NCBI GenBank assembly: GCA_021740645.1
Contig: JAIOZL010000039.1
Coordinates: forward strand, 1-49,970
From: Bacteroidales bacterium
GTDB lineage: Bacteria > Bacteroidota > Bacteroidia > Bacteroidales > JAADJA01
Direction: 5' to 3'
Length of the DNA stretch: 49,970 nt
The translations under genes were made by a program, and so were the position numbers. Positions 37,061 to 45,590 of the stretch are shown here, one piece after another; position 1 is the first letter of the stretch, and every line of letters begins with the position of its first letter. The notes below the pieces were generated by a model that worked only from the letters and a program-made list of their open reading frames with translations, was not told where the DNA came from and ran no database searches.

Positions 37061-39019
37061 TTAATATTTAATTATCCTGATTATAGCAGTGTTATTTCCC
37101 GATCTAAGAGTTAAAAAATAAATCCCTGCCGGTTGTTCAATATTCACTTCCATTTTCTGATTGTTATTGAAAGTAAACTGTTTTACTATTTTACCATTCA
37201 TATCCGAAAGGCTGGCTATAGTCTTTTCGAAACTTGCCCCCAGATCAATCAAAATACGTCCACTGGTTGGATTCGGATACACATTAATATCGCTCTCAAA
37301 TGTGTTCTCAAGAATATTTACTGTGGTCAAGGTGGTACATTCTGAAGTGTCCACACAACCATTTTGGGTGACTAGAACCGCATAATTTCCGTTAGCTTCA
37401 GGATCAAAAGTCCTGCCGGTTTCATCCGGAACAAAGGAGTAACCGGAATTGCAATCCAGCCACTGGTAACTTGCCGGATCAGCATTTGCGATTAAACTGT
37501 TTCCGGTTTGATTCACGCTAACATCCACGGTATTTATGGTTAAATCGATAGTGATAATGCTATCGCATCCTGCCAAATTAGGAATCACTGCCGTTATTAT
37601 TCCTGAAGTTGTATAAACCTTCCCGTCAGGTGCCTCATAATTATCGCAGGCGCTTTCGGTAATTGAACCGGAGGTGCTTTGAGTGATTGTCAGGTCGATA
37701 GTAATAATGCTGTCGCAGGCCATGCTGTTCGGAATAACATCGGTATAAATGCCCGAGCTCGTCCAGATATTTAATCCGCTGGGTGAAGTATAAGAATCGC
37801 ATTCGGTGACACTAATACTTGATTGGGTGCTTCCTTTCACTGAAATAATTTCTTGCTTTGTACTTTCCAGACTTGTAAGTGTATCCTTGATGCTAAGGCT
37901 AACGATATAGTTTCCTGGCACATAATAGTTATGTACAGGATTTGCAACAGTATCGGAATCTCCATCCCCAAAGTCCCAATGATAAACATCCCCATCGATG
38001 CTCTTATCAACAAAACTATAAACCGTCGAATCGCAAGCACTTACTGATGAATATGTAAATCCGGAAACCGGGAGAGATAGCTTTTCAAATTCATCTGTCA
38101 TAACCGAGCTCCACATGCCTAAGCTATCTTTAAATTGAAAGTTAAGATTGTGTAAACCTTTTGCAATTTTGGATAAATCGATATTGTCTATAAGGGTAAT
38201 ATTTTGCGCAGGAATAGTAAAGTTCTGCGTTATTGCACCGGCAAAATCATCATCCAGCCAATAGCGATAGGTGGTTACCTTATTATTTATTGATGTATTC
38301 TGTGGGATTTTATAGAAAAACTGACTTAGAGTGCTGCTCCAAAATCCCGAATTGTCTTTAAATCGAATATTGTATACATGCACGCCATCATTTAAATCAC
38401 CCGTAGAAATTAAAGTGTTCAAATTCAACTGATCTGCAGGTGATAGTGCTGCTATCTGCTTATTTGCATAATCTCCATCAAACCAGTACTCGTATTCTGT
38501 AAGTTTACGATCAATTTGAGAACTTGCCGGAATTTTATAAAAAAACTGACTCATAATGCTGCTCCACAATCCCGTATCGTCCCTGAACCTAATATTATAT
38601 GTATGCACTCCTTCGGTTAATCCGGCTGAAGGAATCAAGGCACTCAGATTCAGATTATCTGTTGGAGAAAAGGCACTTTCGATTTTATTAGTATAATCCC
38701 CATCAAACCAATATTCATACTTACTGAGCTTTCGATCGACCGGTGAAGTCGCCGGTATTTTATAAAAAAACTGACTAAGGACAGTGCTCCATTGTCCGGC
38801 ATCATCCTGAAAACGTATATTATATGTATGTACACCATGGTCAAGTCCGGAAGTGGGAATCATTTCGGAAAGAGTAAACTGATCTGTAAGGGCGACAGAT
38901 ACCTGTGTTTTATTGAGGTAATCACTATCAAACCAGTACTCGTATCGGCTAACTTTCGTTTGGCCAAAAGCAGAGCTCACCAAAAAAATCAATATCCATT
39001 GAACAATATATCTTTTCAT
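37061..39019 (-). CDS. T9SS type A cargo protein with WFD repeats and a PKD domain
   Basis: The 652-residue protein starts with a signal peptide (MKRYIVQWILIFLVSSAFGQ). Three strong and one weaker copy of a roughly 77-residue repeat follow (about 22-310). They are marked by KYEYWFDGDY, GVHTYNIRF and SQFFYKIP. A PKD domain comes next (HWDFGDGDSDTVANPVHNYYVPGNY, about 345-400). Then come two copies of a motif ending CDSIITIDLTI and an Ig-like stretch. The C-terminus (INVYPNPTSGRILIDLG through GIYFLTLRSGN) is a type A T9SS sorting domain. The protein should be secreted and held at the surface. It is the last gene of a three-gene minus-strand unit with two beta-helix proteins (gap 10 bp), which suggests a shared extracellular role. 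Confidence 0.88.
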   Translation of the reverse strand: MKRYIVQWILIFLVSSAFGQTKVSRYEYWFDSDYLNKTQVSVALTDQFTLSEMIPTSGLDHGVHTYNIRFQDDAGQWSTVLSQFFYKIPATSPVDRKLSKYEYWFDGDYTNKIESAFSPTDNLNLSALIPSAGLTEGVHTYNIRFRDDTGLWSSIMSQFFYKIPASSQIDRKLTEYEYWFDGDYANKQIAALSPADQLNLNTLISTGDLNDGVHVYNIRFKDNSGFWSSTLSQFFYKIPQNTSINNKVTTYRYWLDDDFAGAITQNFTIPAQNITLIDNIDLSKIAKGLHNLNFQFKDSLGMWSSVMTDEFEKLSLPVSGFTYSSVSACDSTVYSFVDKSIDGDVYHWDFGDGDSDTVANPVHNYYVPGNYIVSLSIKDTLTSLESTKQEIISVKGSTQSSISVTECDSYTSPSGLNIWTSSGIYTDVIPNSMACDSIITIDLTITQSTSGSITESACDNYEAPDGKVYTTSGIITAVIPNLAGCDSIITIDLTINTVDVSVNQTGNSLIANADPASYQWLDCNSGYSFVPDETGRTFDPEANGNYAVLVTQNGCVDTSECTTLTTVNILENTFESDINVYPNPTSGRILIDLGASFEKTIASLSDMNGKIVKQFTFNNNQKMEVNIEQPAGIYFLTLRSGNNTAIIRIIKY

Positions 39020-39029
39020 AATGAAATTT

Positions 39030-40064
39030 TTAGTTGTCCTGAGCTCCGACAGAAATATTCACATTTAACTCTCCGGAAGCATTGGTTTGTGTTGAAATAG
39101 ATTTAAATCTTAAATGGGGATTTGATGGAACTGCACCCTCTTTAAACGGAGTATATCCACCATAAACTCCAACTTCATTACTTGTTGTTCCAATATAAGT
39201 GGCAGGGTCAACCAGGTGATAATCCTCGGCATAATCAAAATTCATCCCTATGTAATTATTGAAAATACTGCTTGAGGCAATATCAAAATAATTGTTCTCC
39301 CAGATGTTAATTAGATCTGAAGGGTTTCCGTTAAAAAGATTATTTCTAAATGTATTGTTGGAAGTGGTTGACATTATGTTTGCAGGTGAAGTACCTTCAT
39401 TTAGAATAATATTGTTTTCAATTAAACAATCGGTAATTCCAAACAAAACAAAATAAGCTACATAACTTAATACATAGCCTCTACCAACTATGATATTATT
39501 GTGTATCCAGGCATTATTCTTAATACTTGAAATTACGTTATTTCCATTTCGTTTTATAATATTGTTTGCAATATCCGTATTTATGACGCTAGCTCCACTA
39601 ATGCTTCCAGCAATCACATTTTCAGTAATCTGAATAGCCTTACTTGCATAAGAAGAAAATGAAATATTGCCAGTAATATTACATCTTTTTATAACAATGG
39701 AATCGGCAATACTACTCCAGGTAATGCCACTTGTTATTTTAAGGCCTTCAAAATGACTTTTTGCAGAACCAGCATTGAAATTAAATCCATTAATAATGGT
39801 TTCACCTTGAACGGTAGTGGAATCAGGATTATGGCCAACACCAAAAACAACAACGTGTTTACTAATATGCGGAGCTGTAAATTGTCCGCCGGGGAGGTAA
39901 ATTGTATCCCCATTTTGTGCTGCATTATAGGCATCAACATAAGGGGTTTCTCCTCCAAAAAGAGTGGTTGACCCATTACTATGCAGGGCAATTTTTCTCT
40001 GGGAATAGCTTTGTGTAAAAACTAAAAGTAGAAATACAGTTAAAAAAAGCTTCATTGTTTTCAT
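39030..40064 (-). CDS. Secreted parallel beta-helix protein, paralogue A
   Basis: The 344-residue protein has a signal peptide (MKTMKLFLTVFLLLVFTQSYS). The region from about 90 to 260 is rich in Asn and Ile with short repeating strands (IKRCNITGNISFSSY, IANNIIKRNGNNVI, IENNIILNEG, FRNNLFNGN). This is typical of right-handed parallel beta-helix repeats of pectate-lyase-like or adhesin proteins. No catalytic site is evident. The C-terminal block SNPHLRFKSISTQTNASGEL is shared with the next gene, which starts 14 bp upstream. It lacks a recognisable T9SS sorting domain, so its export beyond the periplasm is uncertain. Confidence 0.8.
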   Translation of the reverse strand: MKTMKLFLTVFLLLVFTQSYSQRKIALHSNGSTTLFGGETPYVDAYNAAQNGDTIYLPGGQFTAPHISKHVVVFGVGHNPDSTTVQGETIINGFNFNAGSAKSHFEGLKITSGITWSSIADSIVIKRCNITGNISFSSYASKAIQITENVIAGSISGASVINTDIANNIIKRNGNNVISSIKNNAWIHNNIIVGRGYVLSYVAYFVLFGITDCLIENNIILNEGTSPANIMSTTSNNTFRNNLFNGNPSDLINIWENNYFDIASSSIFNNYIGMNFDYAEDYHLVDPATYIGTTSNEVGVYGGYTPFKEGAVPSNPHLRFKSISTQTNASGELNVNISVGAQDN

Positions 40065-40078
40065 GGTATACTTAATGA

Positions 40079-41089
40079 CTAATTATTTTGAGTTCCAACT
40101 TTAATAATCACATTCAATTCTCCTGACTCATTGGTCTTGGGTGAAATATTCTTTAATTGAATATGTGGATTCATCGGTACTGCACCTTCTTTATAAGGAA
40201 AAACACCACCATAAATGCCTATTTCAGAGCCATCAGTTCCTGTGTAGGTTAATGGAGATTTCAGATGGTAATTGTGGCTATAGTCAAAGCTGGTGCCTGA
40301 TTGACTTATGAAAATATCGGCTTGAGGAACGTTCTCATAACTATTTACAATTGTTGGTGTGGTTCCATAGCCAGGATTTAACTTTATAAAAAGATTGTTG
40401 TAGAATGTATTTCCACTACTATAAGTTATACCGCTGCCAAAAAGAAAAATATTATTATTTAAAAAATTATTGTTCCCTGTAAACACGGTCCATGTACTTA
40501 CATAACCCCCACCTAAAAATATATTATTATTTATTTGATTGCCGTATGTATTTTTCAATAAATTCTGGAAGATATTATTGTTAATACCCACATTAACTGT
40601 ATTTGAAATATCTACAGTCCCAATAAAAATATTAGCTATTAATTCGAGGTTGTTTGTGGCATTGCTCAAATCACCCGTAACATTTGTGGCCCCATTTATT
40701 TTGCATCGTTTAATTTTGGCATTATTTATTGAATGATTTGCATTGAATGTCATATTTCCAGTAATTTCAAGCCCTTCCAGATAAAATAAATCAGCATTTT
40801 CTTGCAAATATACATTCCCGCTAATGAAGGTTTTCCCTGTCGTTAGTGTAGAATCTACATAATGTCCGGCACCAAAAATTGTAAGTTGTTTATCAAAATA
40901 GGCTGGAGGGAAAAAGGTTCCCCCGGAAAGGTACAAAGTATCTGAATCCTGAGCTGCCGTATAAGCACTTGCCAGAGCAGTATTCCCATTAAATATTTGA
41001 ACTCCACTTGCAGAATGCAAAGCAATTATTTGTGCGTTTAGAGAAAGTGTGAACACAAAAAGCCCCAGAATGAGAATCGTTCTTTTCAT
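40079..41089 (-). CDS. Secreted parallel beta-helix protein, paralogue B
   Basis: I place the start at ATG 41089 because MKRTILILGLFVFTLSLNAQ is a complete signal peptide; the open frame extends seven codons further upstream. The mature protein is collinear with paralogue A. Both share an N-terminal IALHS block, a D-TLYLSGG or DTIYLPGG motif, AGHYVDST-like sequence, an Asn-rich beta-helix, and an ending NPHxxxKxISxxTNxSGELNV. The level of similarity indicates an old tandem duplication. The two genes form a unit with the WFD-repeat protein. Function is unknown; the beta-helix suggests a carbohydrate or surface-binding role. Confidence 0.8.
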   Translation of the reverse strand: MKRTILILGLFVFTLSLNAQIIALHSASGVQIFNGNTALASAYTAAQDSDTLYLSGGTFFPPAYFDKQLTIFGAGHYVDSTLTTGKTFISGNVYLQENADLFYLEGLEITGNMTFNANHSINNAKIKRCKINGATNVTGDLSNATNNLELIANIFIGTVDISNTVNVGINNNIFQNLLKNTYGNQINNNIFLGGGYVSTWTVFTGNNNFLNNNIFLFGSGITYSSGNTFYNNLFIKLNPGYGTTPTIVNSYENVPQADIFISQSGTSFDYSHNYHLKSPLTYTGTDGSEIGIYGGVFPYKEGAVPMNPHIQLKNISPKTNESGELNVIIKVGTQNN

Positions 41090-41475
41090 AGTAAAATAAT
41101 TAAAATTCAATTTTTTGATTTATAGCCTTTTGTATGGTGCTCCGGGAAAAACAGTACAAGTAATTTGCCCCGAAACAAAAAAACAAAAGCGTCGAATAAA
41201 AGTAATTATTTTTCTCACAAATAAAATTATAAACTGTAATTTCGTTTGCATAACATATTCAGACTGGGATAGCTACCAATATTACTTAACAAACTTATGG
41301 AACCAATCTCCATGTTAGTAATAGTACCATAATATAATACTTATGATTTGATTTTTATTGAGGTTCGTTCAAAGGGACAATTACAAGAATTAAAGTCAGG
41401 CTATTCTTCCTGAATGAATTTCTTTAATTTCTACAAATACAATCTTAAATTAGATAAAAGTCCCGCTGAGATTTT
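41090..41475. other. Intergenic region without recognisable features
   Basis: About 386 AT-rich bases lie between the beta-helix gene start and the aldo/keto reductase stop. I see no convincing gene, strong hairpin or exact promoter motif. A short plus-strand open frame at 41115-41318 has no coding-like features. Confidence 0.6.
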
Positions 41476-42471
41476 TTACACATTCAGCTTTAGCAATTTG
41501 AGCTCATCCTTGATAAAGGAAAGCTCTTTTTCCGATAATTCAATATCTGCTGCTCCGGCATTCTGAACTGACTGCGCGGCATTACGTGCTCCCACCAATG
41601 CAATGGTAATTCCAGGCTGATCGATTGTCCAGCGAACCACCAACTGCCCAATGGAAACATTTTTTTCCTCTGCTATAGGTTTAATTTTATCCAAAAATTC
41701 GTTAGTACGCTTAATGTTTTCACTTTGGTAAAAAGCTAAACCTGCACGATGGTCGCCCTTGGGAAAGGCCTGTCCGGCAGTCATTTTACCGGTTAGCAAT
41801 CCGCGTTCCATCGGACTATAAGCTAAAATTGATTTCTGCTCTTTAATATGATGAGGTAGCAGTTCACTTTCAATTTCGCGTCTGAGCATACTGTATGCGA
41901 CCTGATTCGAAACAATATTCAAATACGTATCAGCTTCTTCAAACTGCGCAAGGCTAAAATTGCTAACTCCAGCATACCTTACCTTCCCACTCTGTATAAG
42001 CTTTTCAACGGCCTCCATTGTTTCTTGAATCGGTGTGCTTAAATTGGGCCAGTGGATTTGATATAGGTCGATATAATCGGTCCCCAGATAACGAAGGCTG
42101 CTTTCACATTCTTCTATTATACTTTCTTTACTTGCATATTTATGTATATCTACAGCATTCCCGTCATTATCGAAGCTACTAAAAAAATAATCGCCTTTTT
42201 TTGTGTCCCATCTCAAACCATATTTCGTAAGAATTTGAACCTTATCTCGAGGTATATCTTTAATGGCTTGACCAACTATCATTTCGCTTCTGCCCATTCC
42301 GTAAACAGGTGCTGTGTCGATCGATGTTATGCCATGATCATAGGCTGCCTGAATAGCCTTTACCGACTCGTTTGTTTCTGTGCCCCCCCACATCCATCCT
42401 CCGGCAGCCCATGCACCAAATGTTACAACAGATAGTTCCAATTCAGTGTTCCCAATTTTTCTAAATTCCAT
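41476..42471 (-). CDS. Aldo/keto reductase
   Basis: This is a 331-residue NADPH-dependent oxidoreductase with a TIM-barrel fold. Catalytic and family motifs are SIDTAPVYGMGRSE (Asp and Tyr of the tetrad), KVQILTKYGLRWD (Lys), and YIDLYQIHWP (His). VRYAGVSNFSLAQFEEA and the C-terminal GQLVVRWTIDQPGITIALVGARNAAQ (cofactor phosphate pocket) are also present. Its closest relatives by motif are the YajO/Tas/general-stress AKR proteins. The physiological substrate cannot be read from the sequence. It stands alone on its strand, flanked by gaps of several hundred bases. Confidence 0.9.
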   Translation of the reverse strand: MEFRKIGNTELELSVVTFGAWAAGGWMWGGTETNESVKAIQAAYDHGITSIDTAPVYGMGRSEMIVGQAIKDIPRDKVQILTKYGLRWDTKKGDYFFSSFDNDGNAVDIHKYASKESIIEECESSLRYLGTDYIDLYQIHWPNLSTPIQETMEAVEKLIQSGKVRYAGVSNFSLAQFEEADTYLNIVSNQVAYSMLRREIESELLPHHIKEQKSILAYSPMERGLLTGKMTAGQAFPKGDHRAGLAFYQSENIKRTNEFLDKIKPIAEEKNVSIGQLVVRWTIDQPGITIALVGARNAAQSVQNAGAADIELSEKELSFIKDELKLLKLNV

Positions 42472-42590
42472 AATATTCTTTTTTTTAATAGATACTGGCT
42501 TATTTTTCGGTTAATAAATGAGTAGTTAAAATTAAAAAAAATACAGCTCTGACAAAGCTTTATCGTTATTTGTAATCGGTAAATAACAAT

Positions 42591-42659
42591 GTAAAACTTA
42601 TAATACCTAAAAAGATTGCCGCGCTGCTGCAATGACGCTGAATGTCAATTGACTATGAT
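42591..42659 (+). repeat. Dispersed intergenic repeat, copy 2
   Basis: The sequence follows copy 1 at 29271-29347 along its whole length, with a 5-base loss in the central GC-rich palindrome (GCGCTGCTGCAATGAC) and a few substitutions. It lies in the gap upstream of the aldo/keto reductase gene. Confidence 0.85.
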
Positions 42660-42713
42660 GATAGAAAAGTTTAGGCGAAACACTTTTTATCTTGAACTTA
42701 TTCTATATATAAT

Positions 42714-42890
42714 TTAATGTATTATATTTTCTATCAGCGCTTTGTAATATTTGAGATATTTTAGATCTTTGCAATCTCCAAGTAGATTTTCTTGTGTCAG
42801 ATTATTAAGTATTGTCGTATCTCCTCCAGGAAGCCAAGGTATATGTTTTATATTTTCGTGAAATTCAAATCTGATTTTATTATTTTTCAA
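42714..42890 (-). CDS. Possible small protein (58 residues) overlapping the lipoprotein stop
   Basis: An open frame from TTG 42890 to TAA 42714 encodes a 58-residue peptide with mixed, coding-like composition. It includes FEFHENIKHIPWLPGG and ENLLGDCKDLKYLKYYKALI, which looks helical. It overlaps the 3' end of the lipoprotein gene by 11 bp, an arrangement common for coupled genes. No ATG start or family is seen, and the frame could be chance. The 408-bp gap between the flanking genes holds this frame and the dispersed repeat copy 2; nothing else was found. Confidence 0.35.
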   Translation of the reverse strand: MKNNKIRFEFHENIKHIPWLPGGDTTILNNLTQENLLGDCKDLKYLKYYKALIENIIH

Positions 42891-43515
42891 ATCCGGTCTC
42901 TTTTAGTATCAGGTCATAATAATCCTCAATCCTTAATCTGATCCATCCAAATTTGTAAATATCCCCTTTTTTCATACGAATGGCCAGATATTGATTTTCA
43001 TCCAACCATTCGTTGTTTCTAATTTCTTCGGTATTGGCCCATGCCGGGGTAAACGAACTTAATTGTGTATGGAAAATTATTTGTTCATCCACTTGTGAAG
43101 ACCCCAAAACTTCCCAATCAAGATTAGAATTAATGGTGTCATTCAAACTCAATGGCTTACCATAAATTTCAACAGTCCCACTATTAATTGTCATTAATTC
43201 ACATGCCTGAACGGGTGAAAAGCATCCGGCCATTGAACAGCTATAGCCATAGAAAGCGTGAAATTGAATATCACTATTAGAGTCGGAATTCAGATCAATG
43301 TATAAATCCCCGGAGAATCCTGTGGTAGGAATATCGCCAATTTTTTCATTTATGAAATCAATTTTAAGTTCCGGGGAAAACAGATTTATATTTAATTCCA
43401 CTGTTTCAACCCCGGCTAAAATATAATCAGATTGAAGATCTTCAGCTTCCTTGTTCTCTTCACAAGCTGTAAAAAGCAGGGAGAGAATTCCAAAAACTAA
43501 AAAGCAATTTTTCAT
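42880..43515 (-). CDS. Putative lipoprotein of unknown function
   Basis: The 211-residue protein starts with MKNCFLVFGILSLLFTACEENKE. The lipobox LFTAC (Cys18) followed by acidic residues suggests export as a lipoprotein. The rest is beta-rich and acidic, with YIDLNSDSNSDIQFHAFYGYSC and IRMKKGDIYKFGWIRLRIEDYYDL. The last segment resembles the end of many Bacteroidetes lipoproteins that report a surface-exposed beta-sandwich (KFGWIRL...). I cannot assign a family. A short frame may overlap its 3' end. Confidence 0.75.
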   Translation of the reverse strand: MKNCFLVFGILSLLFTACEENKEAEDLQSDYILAGVETVELNINLFSPELKIDFINEKIGDIPTTGFSGDLYIDLNSDSNSDIQFHAFYGYSCSMAGCFSPVQACELMTINSGTVEIYGKPLSLNDTINSNLDWEVLGSSQVDEQIIFHTQLSSFTPAWANTEEIRNNEWLDENQYLAIRMKKGDIYKFGWIRLRIEDYYDLILKETGFEK

Positions 43516-43544
43516 AAAACTTTTTTAAATTTTTTATCATTAAT

Positions 43545-43587
43545 GTCCGGTAAAAATATGAGATTGCTTCGCTACGCTCGCAATGAC
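43545..43587 (+). repeat. Dispersed intergenic repeat, copy 3 (short)
   Basis: It begins GTCCGGTAAAA like copy 1 and carries GATTGCTTCGCTACGC followed by TCGCAATGAC. It is the same palindromic core with a different centre and no right-hand flank. It lies between two lipoprotein genes. Confidence 0.75.
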
Positions 43588-43653
43588 AGGGTTTACGTAT
43601 GTTATGCAGTTCAGGTGTACAAAACCGGTTGAAAAAAATTCTGACAAATAAGA

Positions 43654-44127
43654 TTAATAATCCAAAGTAAGTATCCTTCCTTTAGTAAAATCAAAGAACT
43701 TATCCTTTTGGGCAATCTGTACACCCTCCAATAAATCTTCAGGTGTGAAACCGGCAACTTTCAAACAAGTAGGACAGGCATAAACACCTACATTTGCATC
43801 TGTTAATTGTTTAATATAGGTTTGAAATGATTCAAAATCAGCAAAACTTAAATCTTTTGCTCCTTTAACCAATAATTCAACAGCATGAATATCCATATAA
43901 ACAATTACATCTTTGTCAGAAGCCATTAAAGTTGCCATTTTCAATGGCATCAAAACCCGGTGTGGATCGTTTGCACCCTCAGTGATGTGGATAAAAACAC
44001 CATCTCTGATTGACTCAACATCAGCCAAAGTTTGTTTTTCACCAGAGGAATCAAGCTGTTGTTCTGCTATTTGATCACATGATACCAGAAATAATCCTAA
44101 AATAATTAATAATGCAATGTTTTTCAT
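43654..44127 (-). CDS. DsrE/DsrF-like lipoprotein
   Basis: The 157-residue protein has a lipobox (MKNIALLIILGLFLVSC, Cys17). A DsrE-type alpha/beta domain follows: GVFIHITEGANDPHRVLMPLKMATLMAS, DVIVYMDIHAVELLVKGAKDL, and VGVYACPTCLKVAGFTPEDLLEGVQIA. The CPTC pair lies where DsrE-like and peroxiredoxin-like proteins carry the sulfur-handling cysteine. Cytosolic relatives move sulfur; this copy seems exported and anchored, so its role is unclear. The upstream 446-bp gap has no strong promoter. Confidence 0.8.
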   Translation of the reverse strand: MKNIALLIILGLFLVSCDQIAEQQLDSSGEKQTLADVESIRDGVFIHITEGANDPHRVLMPLKMATLMASDKDVIVYMDIHAVELLVKGAKDLSFADFESFQTYIKQLTDANVGVYACPTCLKVAGFTPEDLLEGVQIAQKDKFFDFTKGRILTLDY

Positions 44128-44573
44128 AATTCTAAAATTTAAATGATGATTCGATTTTTTAATCCTTTATAGTTAATTGTATATCAGTGTATTATTCTAA
44201 TTTAAAGAGAAGGTAAATTTAAATCTGCAAGAAATAAATAATCAGAAGGCATCCTGACTAAAATATATTTTACAAGTTAGTAAATAAATTCTGCTTTTTC
44301 ATTTCAAAATTTAATATCTGATTGAATTTGATTTCCCTTATTCAAAAACAAAGTTGCCTGAGGATAAGAATTACATGTTCTTACGGCTAAAGCATAAAGA
44401 ATTTTAATTTTTCTCATCACTAAACAGGATGAATTTATTTGGTTTTTCTATGAAACATTACAAGAATCCATGCAGGAAAAGTGGTGTTAATATCAATCTA
44501 TAGAAAAACAACTGCGAATTTGTTTATGATGAGGATGGGATATAATATATGAATTTCATGGAAGTCAAAAGAA
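44128..44573. other. Intergenic region, nothing convincing
   Basis: This is a 446-bp AT-rich stretch. A 37-codon frame on the minus strand (44304-44417) begins with a hydrophobic MRKIKILYALAV but has no family and no room for a mature protein. No repeat, hairpin or promoter motif stands out. Confidence 0.55.
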
Positions 44574-45416
44574 TTAGTGACTGCTTTTGTCTGTTATCAT
44601 TAATACATTAGCTACAGGTCTTTCTCCCGACTCATCACTTGGGGAATTAACGATTCCTTTATCTTTTACCCACATCGTTGTGGATCCACCGCCATCTAAA
44701 TTAATACCATCAATACATTCTATACTCATTAAAAATTTCTGGACTTCAATCAAACTCATACCTTCGGCTTCTTCTCTTCTTCCATCTATAGTGATGAATA
44801 CCACTGACTCTTCAGTTTCACACAAGCAGGTTCTGGGGTGACGATCTGTAACAAATTTTCTTTCTGCAAGCTTTATGGCTTCCGAATTCAGTAGAAGTAA
44901 GGGTCCGGTTACTAATACAGCAGATTCCAGCTTTGAAGAATCATAAAAATGCTCTGAATTAACAGGTTGAATGCTAATTCTGGAATCCTTCGATATAACA
45001 ATCGCCCCATTCATCAGACTGTCGGATATACCCCATTTCAGATCAGGATTTCTTTTTCGGCTTATAAGCTCATCATTTACCTCAAAATAGCTAACGCTCC
45101 CTCCACTATCCATATTAAAGAAACCTCCATTGATAGCGGCAAGCACATTTTCGCTTTTTGCAAATGAACTTGTGGGCAATAAATCGGTGTGGCTATATCC
45201 AAATTCAATTCCAAATTTATTATAAGAGTCTTTCGGAAACACCAACAGGTTTATCATTTGCTTGCTGTTAAAAAAAGAGTCCGTTTTTATTTGAAAAAGG
45301 CCAATCGAATCCTCAATTGATTTTATCTGAGTGCAGGGAGAATTATTACCTTGTCCGTAACTCACTGAAATTATGAATGCCAGCAACAGGATTGAAAGGT
45401 GATTTTTCTTTTTCAT
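44574..45416 (-). CDS. Phosphodiester glycosidase (NAGPA domain) family protein, exported
   Basis: The 280-residue protein has a signal peptide (MKKKNHLSILLLAFIISVSYG). The NAGPA/DUF2233 domain follows, with LAAINGGFFNMDSGGSVSYFEVND, HPRTCLCETEESVVFITIDGRREEAEGMSLIEVQKFLMSIECIDGINLDGGGSTTMWV and a terminal SGERPVANVLMI. INGGFF, the DGR motif and LDGGGSTTM are the family hallmarks. These enzymes release alpha-linked GlcNAc (or related sugars) from phosphodiesters, or are thought to do so. Length is typical. It is the last ordinary gene before the hairpin-separated accessory region. Confidence 0.85.
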   Translation of the reverse strand: MKKKNHLSILLLAFIISVSYGQGNNSPCTQIKSIEDSIGLFQIKTDSFFNSKQMINLLVFPKDSYNKFGIEFGYSHTDLLPTSSFAKSENVLAAINGGFFNMDSGGSVSYFEVNDELISRKRNPDLKWGISDSLMNGAIVISKDSRISIQPVNSEHFYDSSKLESAVLVTGPLLLLNSEAIKLAERKFVTDRHPRTCLCETEESVVFITIDGRREEAEGMSLIEVQKFLMSIECIDGINLDGGGSTTMWVKDKGIVNSPSDESGERPVANVLMITDKSSH

Positions 45417-45451
45417 AAAATTATTTGAATAAGGGTAACATGTGGTTTAAT

Positions 45452-45583
45452 AGTTGCCAATGATCGACGGTATGCATTGTACCAATGAACGGAGGGTGGT
45501 TTTCGTTTTTTAAGTTTAAGCTAATTTATGAATTATTTTACTCTTTAACGATTTTCCCGGTATATTGTATACCCTTGGCAACT
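45452..45583. repeat. Imperfect hairpin element H1 (132 bp) with conserved loop
   Basis: The outer arms AGTTGCCAA (45452-45460) and TTGGCAACT (45575-45583) are exact inverse copies. The inner arms GGTATGCATTGTACC (45469-45483) and GGTATATTGTATACC (45559-45573) pair at 14 of 15 positions, counting two G-T pairs. The 75-nt loop contains a 22-nt block, starting TTTTAAGTTTAAGC at 45508, that is identical in H4 (49338). It lies between the NAGPA gene and the T9SS cargo gene. Confidence 0.85.
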
Positions 45584-45590
45584 GACAATT

